Assembly (NCBI GenBank): GCA_018824925.1
Contig: JAHJFH010000046.1
Span: forward strand, 1-11,508
Origin: Thermoplasmatota archaeon
GTDB lineage: Archaea > Thermoplasmatota > E2 > DHVEG-1
DNA: 11,508 bases
Direction: 5' to 3'
Position 1 is the stretch's first letter, and every line of letters starts with the position of its first letter. The position numbers and the translations under genes are program-made. Positions 1 to 5,679 of the stretch are shown here, in pieces. Below the pieces are notes generated by a model. The model did not search any database. It had not been told where the DNA came from and saw only the letters and a list, made by a program, of their open reading frames with translations.

Positions 1-152
1 AATAATAAATCAATTGGCTGTTTTGTTTCAAGAAATGTTAGTGCATCACGAGAATTATCCATAGAAATAACCTGAGTATCCTGTTCTGAAACAGCTGCTT
101 TAACCAAATCATGAACCGCATGATCAGTATCTATTACCATAATTGTTCGCAT
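1..152 (-). CDS. Response-regulator receiver domain protein (N-terminal part, cut by window edge)
   Basis: Reverse-strand reading gives 50 codons from an ATG at 152-150 with no stop before the window edge. The product begins MRTIMVIDTDHAVHDLVKAA and continues with VISMDNSRDALTFLETKQPIDLL. This is the first beta strand, acidic pair (D8, D10) and alpha1-beta2-alpha2 pattern of a CheY-like receiver domain. The phospho-acceptor aspartate would be expected a few residues beyond the edge, so it cannot be checked. An in-frame GTG at 158-156 is an alternative start. Receiver domains take a phosphoryl group from a histidine kinase. Whether this one is a stand-alone receiver or carries an output domain is not visible. 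The gene is divergent from the HD-domain gene, separated by 105 bases. Confidence 0.75.
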   Translation of the reverse strand, partial: MRTIMVIDTDHAVHDLVKAAVSEQDTQVISMDNSRDALTFLETKQPIDLL

Positions 153-257
153 ACCCACAATCCTACGAAAAATGAATCAACTACGGTGTCAAAAACCTTT
201 GTATACCATTTAAGCTCGTAAACTTTAATAGCATCCATCAGGTTATCAACCCTTCAT
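153..257. promoter_or_regulatory. Divergent intergenic region; TATA-like box for the HD gene
   Basis: On the plus strand CTTTAATA at 223-230 lies about 30 bases before the ATG at 258. An archaeal TATA box places the transcription start about 26 bases downstream, near 253, giving a leader of only a few bases. No Shine-Dalgarno sequence precedes 258, which fits a leaderless or near-leaderless mRNA. On the minus strand a weak GGAT precedes the receiver gene. Promoter placement is inferred from spacing only. Confidence 0.35.
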
Positions 258-812
258 ATGTTAAGCCATGATGAAGCACTCAAACTCCTTAAAAAATATC
301 TCAAAACTGAGAATCTATATAAACATTCATTAGCCGTAGAAATCATCCTTCGAGATACCGCCCAAGCGATCCATGAAGATGAAGAACTCTGGGCACTGAC
401 AGGATTATTGCATGATCTAGATTATGACTATACCAAAACAGAACCACACAACCACGCAAAAATGTCAGCACAAATCCTCGATGGCATACTCCCAGAAGAA
501 ATGATCAATGCAATAAAATCACATAACTATCGTCATACCAACCAATTACCAGAAACTGCCCTTGATAAAGCATTAATCGCAGCAGATGCGATCTCAGGAT
601 TGGTTATCGCAACAGCCTTAGTAATACCATCAAAAAAACTTCAGGATGTCGAACTATCAACACTCATAAATAAATATAAAGATAATTCATTTGCCCGGGG
701 ATGTGACCGGAAGCGCATCGATCTCTGCGAAGATTTTGGCATTCCCCATGAACAATTCCTTACTCTCAGCCTTAACGCTTTAACAAAGATTGCCGACGAA
801 CTCGGTTTATAA
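258..812 (+). CDS. HD-domain metal-dependent phosphohydrolase
   Basis: This 184-residue protein has the HD superfamily pattern: H23 in YKHSLAVE, the paired H52-D53 in LLHDLDYD, H89 and H93 in SHNYRH, and D110 in IAADAISG. These are the expected metal ligands of a single-domain HD/HDIG hydrolase, which usually acts on nucleotides or other phosphate esters. The C-terminal third (GCDRKRIDLCEDFGIPHEQF) is typical of small conserved archaeal and bacterial HD proteins that are annotated only generally. The substrate cannot be told from the sequence. The protein is soluble, with no signal peptide or membrane segment. The start at 258 is the first ATG and lacks a ribosome binding site. The gene is followed after 43 bases by aIF1A, which seems to have its own promoter, so co-transcription is uncertain. 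Confidence 0.85.
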   Translation: MLSHDEALKLLKKYLKTENLYKHSLAVEIILRDTAQAIHEDEELWALTGLLHDLDYDYTKTEPHNHAKMSAQILDGILPEEMINAIKSHNYRHTNQLPETALDKALIAADAISGLVIATALVIPSKKLQDVELSTLINKYKDNSFARGCDRKRIDLCEDFGIPHEQFLTLSLNALTKIADELGL

Positions 813-820
813 TAAAAAAG

Positions 821-829
821 TTAATAATA
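821..829 (+). promoter_or_regulatory. TATA-like box upstream of aIF1A
   Basis: TTAATAATA lies 27-35 bases before the ATG at 856. That would put the transcription start at about 851 and leave almost no 5' leader. No convincing Shine-Dalgarno site lies before 856. The whole gap is AT-rich, so the box is a weak call. Confidence 0.35.
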
Positions 830-855
830 ACATTAATAACACAGAACATGGATAG

Positions 856-1203
856 ATGATCGATATCGTGGACCATAAATACAGGAATCGAGAGGACGCA
901 GCTGAAGGCGAATATATCCGTCTTCGTCTACCTAATAAACGCCATAATGAACTATTTGCGATAGCAGATCGACTACTGGGTGGTTCTCGTATCAATATGA
1001 TCTGCGAAGACGGAAAAGGACGTCTCGCACGTATACCTGGTAAAATGAAACGACGCGCTCGGGTGCGCGCTGGCGATCTCTGCATTATACAACCTTGGGA
1101 CATCCAAAATGAAAAAGCAGACATCATCTATCGATACAGCCGCACACAATCCATCACTCTTAGCAAACAAGGACTACTACCTGAGGAACTTAATGTCTTC
1201 TGA
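856..1203 (+). CDS. eif1A: Translation initiation factor aIF1A
   Basis: This 115-residue protein is the archaeal homologue of eIF1A (bacterial IF1 fold). It binds the small ribosomal subunit and promotes scanning or start selection. The OB-fold core is clear: EYIRLRLPNKRHNELFAIAD, LGGSRINMICEDGKGRLARI, then the basic PGKMKRRARVRAGD segment and the IIQPWDIQNEKADIIYRYSR strand that characterise the family. The length is normal. The N-terminus begins MIDIVDHKYRNREDAAEGEY instead of the very basic tail seen in many archaeal members. The ATG at 848 is closed by TGA after three codons, so 856 is the start. It is the first gene of a unit with RIO1 and the KH protein, an association known in many archaea. 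Its last 11 bases overlap the RIO1 start. Confidence 0.95.
   Translation: MIDIVDHKYRNREDAAEGEYIRLRLPNKRHNELFAIADRLLGGSRINMICEDGKGRLARIPGKMKRRARVRAGDLCIIQPWDIQNEKADIIYRYSRTQSITLSKQGLLPEELNVF
1183..1186 (+). promoter_or_regulatory. Ribosome binding site that sets the RIO1 start
   Basis: GAGG at 1183-1186 lies six bases before the ATG at 1193, inside the end of the aIF1A gene. It supports 1193 over an in-frame ATG at 1109, which has no such site and would add 28 non-conserved residues. Confidence 0.7.
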
Positions 1204-1981
1204 TGAACTCATCAATGATAAATGGATAAAAAAACTCGATAGACAAACGCAACACCTCATAGACCGAATAGGAACAGACCGGAAAACATTTGCTGAGGTT
1301 TTTGACCATTCAACTCTTGATCGATTAGGCAAACTCATTTCTGATAAAGTCATCGACTATGTCGATTTTCCCGTATCCACTGGCAAAGAAGCAAATATAT
1401 TCCGTGCTGTCACCCCACAAGGACGCTATGTCGCCCTTAAAATCTATCGAACCTCAAACCTTACCTTCAAACATATATCACAATATATTGATGGTGACAC
1501 ACGATTCCACATACAATCCAAAACCCGTCGAGATATCATCCACGAATGGACAAAAAAAGAATACAAGAACCTTAAACGACTCAAGGCACTCAAAATACGA
1601 GTCCCTCGTCCCATTAAACGATTAGGCAACGTTTTAGTAATGCAATATATTGGCAATGCCAACACTGCCGCACCCCTACTCAGACACGTTGTTCCCCCTC
1701 ATCCACAACAGGTTGCAGCAGAAATTCTTCAATTCATGAAAATCATGTATCAAAAAGGCAATATGGTCCACGCTGATCTAAGCCCCTATAATATCCTTTG
1801 GTATCGTCAAAAACCGTATCTAATTGATGTCGGTCAAGGAGTACTACTTGAACATCCCAATTCCCATGATTTCCTTCGAAGAGATATTTATAATATGGTT
1901 ACATTTTTTAAAACCTGGCATTTATCCTATAATGCAGATAAACTCTACCATGAAATCACATCCACTCGGGTGAAACCATGA
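1193..1981 (+). CDS. rio1: RIO1-type serine/threonine protein kinase / ATPase
   Basis: The product has 262 residues from the ATG at 1193. RIO1 is an atypical kinase/ATPase needed for late maturation of the small ribosomal subunit. Visible motifs in order are the RIO nucleotide loop STGKEAN (62-68), the ATP-contacting lysine in ALKIYRT (K83), the hinge around VMQYIG (149-154), the catalytic loop HADLSPYN (193-200, D195 and N200), and the metal loop IDVGQ (211-215, D212). IDVGQ and the helix DFLRRDIYNMVTFF are typical of RIO1. The long eukaryotic C-terminal tail is absent, as usual for archaea. The stop codon overlaps the next start (ATGA, 1978-1981), which implies translational coupling with the KH gene. 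Confidence 0.95.
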   Translation: MSSDELINDKWIKKLDRQTQHLIDRIGTDRKTFAEVFDHSTLDRLGKLISDKVIDYVDFPVSTGKEANIFRAVTPQGRYVALKIYRTSNLTFKHISQYIDGDTRFHIQSKTRRDIIHEWTKKEYKNLKRLKALKIRVPRPIKRLGNVLVMQYIGNANTAAPLLRHVVPPHPQQVAAEILQFMKIMYQKGNMVHADLSPYNILWYRQKPYLIDVGQGVLLEHPNSHDFLRRDIYNMVTFFKTWHLSYNADKLYHEITSTRVKP

Positions 1982-2508
1982 AATATCTAAAAATCCCAAA
2001 GGAACGCATTGGCGTACTTATCGGACCTGAGGGTGAGACCAAAAAAACAATCGAGGACCATACCCATGTTACCCTTATCATTGATTCAGAGGAGGGTGAA
2101 GTAATTCTTGATAATCATAACTCTGAAGACCCACTAGGACTATTAAATGCTGAGGATGTTGTTCGAGCAATCGGTAGAGGGTTTTCACCCGAACATGCCC
2201 TTCTTCTCCTCAAAGACGATGTCGAACTATTCCTTTTTGACATCCGGGATTATGTAGGCAAAAAAAAAACCCACATCCATCGATTAAAAAGCAGAATTAT
2301 TGGTACTCAAGGCAAAACAAAAAACACTATGGAACAACTCACCGGCGCAATTCTCTGTATCCATGGACACACCATAGGCATCATTGCAGATTTTGAAGTC
2401 ATGGAATCTGCAAAAAAAGCAATTGACATGCTCCTTAGTGGGAGCAAACACGCATCGGTATATCGCTACCTTGAAAGAGAAATGAAACACCTACGCCTTG
2501 GTCTATAA
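1978..2508 (+). CDS. Two-KH-domain RNA-binding protein (archaeal Dim2/Pno1-like)
   Basis: This 176-residue protein has two KH folds. The first has its GxxG loop at residues 16-19 (GPEG in IGVLIGPEGETKKTIED). The second has it at 109-112 (GTQG in SRIIGTQGKTKNTMEQ). Between them is the conserved AEDVVRAIGRGFSPEHALLLL stretch (about residues 58-78). The C-terminal ASVYRYLEREMKHLRL helix is also characteristic. In eukaryotes Dim2/Pno1 binds the 3' end of small-subunit rRNA next to the Nob1 nuclease. The archaeal protein is thought to do likewise. The gene is coupled to RIO1 by a 4-base overlap, and aIF1A-RIO1-KH clusters are common in archaea. A role in 16S rRNA 3'-end maturation is inferred from family and neighbours. 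Confidence 0.92.
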   Translation: MKYLKIPKERIGVLIGPEGETKKTIEDHTHVTLIIDSEEGEVILDNHNSEDPLGLLNAEDVVRAIGRGFSPEHALLLLKDDVELFLFDIRDYVGKKKTHIHRLKSRIIGTQGKTKNTMEQLTGAILCIHGHTIGIIADFEVMESAKKAIDMLLSGSKHASVYRYLEREMKHLRLGL

Positions 2509-2585
2509 ACCCATAATGATACCAAAACCTTGTTTACCCAAAATTTTAATTTCTCTTCCTCCATAACCTAGGGGAGTGTAAAGCT
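2509..2585 (+). promoter_or_regulatory. Spacer with strong ribosome binding site and possible promoter for the MCM-like gene
   Basis: GGGGAGTG at 2571-2578 lies seven bases before the ATG at 2586 and is one of the strongest Shine-Dalgarno matches in the window. AAATTTTAAT at 2541-2550 is a TATA-like sequence that would start a transcript near 2572. The pyrimidine-rich TTTCTCTTCCTCC that follows could instead end the upstream transcript. So the ATPase gene may be co-transcribed with the KH gene or separately. Confidence 0.45.
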
Positions 2586-3917
2586 ATGGATGATGATCTA
2601 AGTCAACTTGGTGTAATCCCATCCGACCGTAAAAAACTTGAAAATATGGGAATCACAAAATTAGAACAACTCGCTATTATGTCATCAGCTACCCTTGGAT
2701 TGGGATCAACCAAAGGAAATATGTTGATACAACGAGCACGCAATATCCTCGCAAATGAAAACATTGTCGACATTAAAGTTGTTGACAATGACACCATCCA
2801 AATTACGGTCCAGCAAACGGGACGTGCTATCATAAAATCCGTTTTAAACTCACTCGATGTATATGCAGTGGGCTGGGGGAATGCTGCATTAAAAATCGAT
2901 GGCAACATCATGATTGTCACCCGGAAATCTAAAGGCTTTGACCGTGTTGCACGCCGAGCTGAAGAACTAACAGACATCCTTGAATCCAAACGACTCGATG
3001 ATTTTAAAAAACGAGGAATCTACCTCCCTGAAAATAAACTTAAATCTTTTGCTAAAAAACGAGGATTTGATGGGTTCTGGGAGAATGTTTTCCAAGAGAT
3101 CCAAGGTAATGAAATCATGAAACAGGTCATCGCCACCAGCCTATTCTCAACCTATAAAGAACCTGTTCATAGCCTCATCATAGGTGAGCCAGGTAGCAGC
3201 AAAACCATGGCAAAAGAAATAATCAGTGAAGAATTCTCAAATATCACAAATATTGGTGCAAACACAACCCGATCAGGTTTAGTCTGCAACCTTGGAACAG
3301 GAGATTTAGGGGCACTACCACACTCGAATCACAAGGTTGTATTAGTCGACGAATTTGATAAAATACCCTCAGAAGACATTGAATACTGCTATGAACTCCT
3401 CTCAAATGGAAAATGTAGTGTACACTCAGCAAAACTACATCAAAACATAGAAAGCGAATTTATCATGATCGCCTTTGCCAATCCACGATCAAAAGTATTT
3501 ACCAAAAACGCCCTCGCAGATATCGGGCTTTCACCACTATTAATGAGTCGATGTGCACTAATCATAAAAGTAGAAAACATTACTCGTGATGAACGACTTA
3601 ACCTTTTCAGACGAAAATTCTATGGCGGTGGAGAAATCAAAGAAAAACACGAATATTATGATCAATGGGTAAAACTTGCTCGACAATTCGAACCGAAAAT
3701 AACCGCAACCCCTAAAGCTGTCGATCAATATATTGAAGAAATGAATAATATTGTCGAAACCCATTACTCAACATCCCTACGACGAGATCTTCGCATGACG
3801 GATTATATTCGACGAATTCCTATGGCAATAGCCAGAGCATCTTTATCACCTGTTGATAATAACGTCATCACAAAAGCTAATGATATCATTCAAACCTCAA
3901 TCGCTACATGGCGATAA
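2586..3917 (+). CDS. MCM-related AAA+ ATPase with N-terminal helix-hairpin-helix domain
   Basis: This 443-residue protein has three parts. Residues 6-55 form a helix-hairpin-helix domain like that at the RadA N-terminus (VIPSDRKKLENMGITKLEQL and KGNMLIQRARNIL). Residues 60-135 are an unrecognised alpha/beta region. Residues 150-440 are an AAA+ module closest in pattern to MCM and Mg-chelatase. It has Walker A GEPGSSKT (200-207), Walker B VVLVDEFDKI (251-260, D255/E256), sensor-1 N299 in AFANPR, an arginine-finger motif LLMSR (R322), and a sensor-2 helix around RDLRMTDYIRRIP (400-411). All catalytic residues appear present. It lacks the MCM N-terminal zinc-binding/OB domain and is much shorter than a replicative MCM (about 650-700 residues), so it is not the main helicase. 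It follows the ribosome-maturation genes and lies 10 bases before nadE. A DNA or RNA remodelling role is inferred; the substrate is unknown. Confidence 0.82.
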   Translation: MDDDLSQLGVIPSDRKKLENMGITKLEQLAIMSSATLGLGSTKGNMLIQRARNILANENIVDIKVVDNDTIQITVQQTGRAIIKSVLNSLDVYAVGWGNAALKIDGNIMIVTRKSKGFDRVARRAEELTDILESKRLDDFKKRGIYLPENKLKSFAKKRGFDGFWENVFQEIQGNEIMKQVIATSLFSTYKEPVHSLIIGEPGSSKTMAKEIISEEFSNITNIGANTTRSGLVCNLGTGDLGALPHSNHKVVLVDEFDKIPSEDIEYCYELLSNGKCSVHSAKLHQNIESEFIMIAFANPRSKVFTKNALADIGLSPLLMSRCALIIKVENITRDERLNLFRRKFYGGGEIKEKHEYYDQWVKLARQFEPKITATPKAVDQYIEEMNNIVETHYSTSLRRDLRMTDYIRRIPMAIARASLSPVDNNVITKANDIIQTSIATWR

Positions 3918-3921
3918 GGAG
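3916..3921 (+). promoter_or_regulatory. Ribosome binding site that sets the nadE start
   Basis: AAGGAG lies six bases before the ATG at 3928 and overlaps the stop codon of the ATPase gene (TAA 3915-3917). It supports 3928 over the in-frame ATG at 3853, which lies inside the ATPase coding region. Confidence 0.75.
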
Positions 3922-3927
3922 TACCAT

Positions 3928-4752
3928 ATGGGATATCAACTCTCGATAAATCCTGAAGAAGTCACCACAATCATAACTGAATTTATACGCACCTATGTCA
4001 GTAACGCTAATGCAGAAGGAGTAGTTATTGGATTATCAGGGGGAATTGATTCCGCTGTTGTTTCCATACTGTGTAAAAAAGCATTGGGCCCCGAAAGGGT
4101 TTTATGCCTTTTCATGCCAGATGAAACTACACCAAAAATTGACACAGAACATCAAAAAATTATTATTGAAAAATTTGGGTTAAAAAACCTCGAAATCGAT
4201 ATATCACCAATCGTTAAAAAAATAAATAATACCTTTCCAGAAGAACCCGATAAAAAATTAATAGCCAATATAAAAGCAAGAATACGTATGATTTTACTTT
4301 ACCACTATGCAAATTTACTCCATGGCATTGTCTGTGGGGCATCAAATAAGTCTGAAATGCTCACGGGTTACTTCACCAAATATGGAGATGGCGGGGTGGA
4401 TTTACAGCCAATTGCTGATATCTATAAAACCCAGGTTTATCAATTAGCCCGTTACCTAAATATCCCAAAACCACTTCATATAAAACCACCTTCAGCTGGT
4501 CTATGGCAGGGTCAAACAGATGAAATTGAATTAGGGATGACCTATAAAATCCTTGATCAAATACTCTATGGCTTAGAATTAAAATATAGTACTCAACAGA
4601 TAGCACAGGAATTGAGGATTTCTGAGTATGAGGTTGATCGAATTCATACCATACGGGTAAAAAGCCAACATAAACGACGATTACCATTAATCCCAAAAAT
4701 CGGGGTGCGAACACCGGGATTAGATTGGAGAGTACCAATTCAGGAAGGATAA
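3928..4752 (+). CDS. nadE: NAD+ synthetase, ammonia-dependent type
   Basis: This 274-residue enzyme adenylates nicotinate adenine dinucleotide and amidates it to NAD+, the last step of NAD synthesis. The ATP-pyrophosphatase P-loop is IGLSGGIDSA (SGGIDS at 37-42). Further family motifs are GASNKSEMLTGYFTKYGDGG (about 137-156), DLQPIADIYKTQVYQLARYL, and PPSAGLWQGQTDEIELG, followed by the RRLPLIPKIG C-terminal region. There is no glutaminase (nitrilase-like) N-terminal domain, so it should use free ammonia or an external amidotransferase. The length is normal for the short form. The gene is probably co-transcribed with the ATPase gene 10 bases upstream, though a functional tie is not evident. 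It converges on purC with a 16-base gap. Confidence 0.95.
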   Translation: MGYQLSINPEEVTTIITEFIRTYVSNANAEGVVIGLSGGIDSAVVSILCKKALGPERVLCLFMPDETTPKIDTEHQKIIIEKFGLKNLEIDISPIVKKINNTFPEEPDKKLIANIKARIRMILLYHYANLLHGIVCGASNKSEMLTGYFTKYGDGGVDLQPIADIYKTQVYQLARYLNIPKPLHIKPPSAGLWQGQTDEIELGMTYKILDQILYGLELKYSTQQIAQELRISEYEVDRIHTIRVKSQHKRRLPLIPKIGVRTPGLDWRVPIQEG

Positions 4753-4767
4753 GAAAAAGAGGAAATG
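4749..4767 (-). terminator. Pyrimidine-rich 3' tract after purC
   Basis: Read on the minus strand, the bases just past the purC stop form a C/T-rich tract (TTTCCTCTTTTTCTTATCC). T-rich tracts without a hairpin are the usual archaeal terminators. The tract overlaps the last codon and stop of nadE on the other strand. Confidence 0.4.
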
Positions 4768-4768
4768 G

Positions 4769-5662
4769 TTAGGAAAACGAAAATGGTTTTCCCGTTAAAC
4801 GTTCATATACTTCTTGGTATTTCTGTTGTGTTGTTGTAATTACTTCAGTTGGTAAATGGGGCGGATTCGAGTTTTTATCCCATCCCGTAGAAATCAGATA
4901 ATCACGAACATATTGTTTGTCAAAACTGGGTTGTGGTTTCCCAGGTGTATAGTGATCAGCTGGCCAAAATCGTGATGAATCTGGTGTAAGGGCTTCATCA
5001 ATGAGTATAACCTGGTCTTCATACCATCCGAACTCAAATTTCGTATCAGCAATAATTATTCCTTTTTGTCGAGCATATTGGGCTGCGTTTGTGTAAAGTT
5101 TAATTGAATAATCCTTCAGTTGGGTGGCTGTATCATCTCCAACGATTTCTTTCATCTGAGAATATGAAATATTGATGTCATGACCGGTTGTTGCTTTGGT
5201 TGATGGTGTGAAAAGTGGTTCGTGGAATTTAGTTGATTCTTTTAACCCAGATTGGAGTTTAATTCCGCAGACGGTTCCATCTTTTTGGTAGGATTTCCAG
5301 GCAGATCCTGAGATATATCCTCTGACGATACATTCGATGGGTATGACCTTGGTTTTTTTTACGATCATACTACGATGTTTTAATATCGAGCTGTATGGTT
5401 GGAGGTCTGTTGGATATTTGGCGATGTTGGTAGTGAGATAGTGATTTGGGACTATGGGGGTGGTTTTATTGAACCAGAATTTTGAGAGTTGAGTTAGGCA
5501 TATTCCTTTTAAGGGGATGGGGTCGGGGAGAACATAGTCAAAGGCGCTTATTCTGTCGGTTGCAATCATTAAAAGGTGCTGATCAAGGGCATACAAGTCT
5601 CGAACTTTTCCTTTGCTTATTACACTCAAGGGAATATCAGTAGTTGGGATGGTTGTTGTCAT
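4769..5662 (-). CDS. purC: Phosphoribosylaminoimidazole-succinocarboxamide (SAICAR) synthase, long form
   Basis: This 297-residue enzyme joins CAIR and aspartate with ATP to make SAICAR in purine synthesis. Motifs present are ISKGKVRDLYAL (nucleotide loop), ATDRISAFDYVLPDPIPLKG, IECIVRGYISGSAWKSYQKD, LFTPSTKAT, GIIIADTKFEFGW and LIDEALTPDSSRFWPA. The length and the C-terminal tail (SFDKQYVRDYLISTGWDKN onward) match the long PurC form of yeast and many bacteria. Many archaea have a short form of about 240 residues. Transfer or a clade-specific form is possible. The ATG at 5662-5660 is preceded by GAGGGAGTG (5679-5671 on the minus strand), which overlaps the metG stop. The gap to metG is 15 bases, so metG-purC is very likely one transcript. 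Confidence 0.95.
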   Translation of the reverse strand: MTTTIPTTDIPLSVISKGKVRDLYALDQHLLMIATDRISAFDYVLPDPIPLKGICLTQLSKFWFNKTTPIVPNHYLTTNIAKYPTDLQPYSSILKHRSMIVKKTKVIPIECIVRGYISGSAWKSYQKDGTVCGIKLQSGLKESTKFHEPLFTPSTKATTGHDINISYSQMKEIVGDDTATQLKDYSIKLYTNAAQYARQKGIIIADTKFEFGWYEDQVILIDEALTPDSSRFWPADHYTPGKPQPSFDKQYVRDYLISTGWDKNSNPPHLPTEVITTTQQKYQEVYERLTGKPFSFS

Positions 5663-5670
5663 GTTATTTT

Positions 5671-5679
5671 CACTCCCTC
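5671..5679 (-). promoter_or_regulatory. Ribosome binding site of purC
   Basis: GAGGGAGTG on the minus strand lies eight bases before the purC ATG and includes part of the metG stop codon (5680-5678). It supports translation of purC from the metG-purC transcript. Confidence 0.7.

Noticed and set aside
807..1127. 106-codon minus-strand frame over aIF1A
   Set aside because: Antisense to a clearly conserved translation factor; low-complexity Arg/Ser-rich product without family resemblance.
1109..1192. Upstream in-frame ATG that would lengthen RIO1 by 28 residues
   Set aside because: It lies deep inside the aIF1A gene, has no ribosome binding site, and the added residues are not RIO-like. GAGG correctly placed before 1193 fits better.
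3853..3927. Upstream in-frame ATG for nadE
   Set aside because: It lies within the MCM-like coding region and adds 25 residues ahead of the normal NadE N-terminus. AAGGAG sits six bases before 3928.
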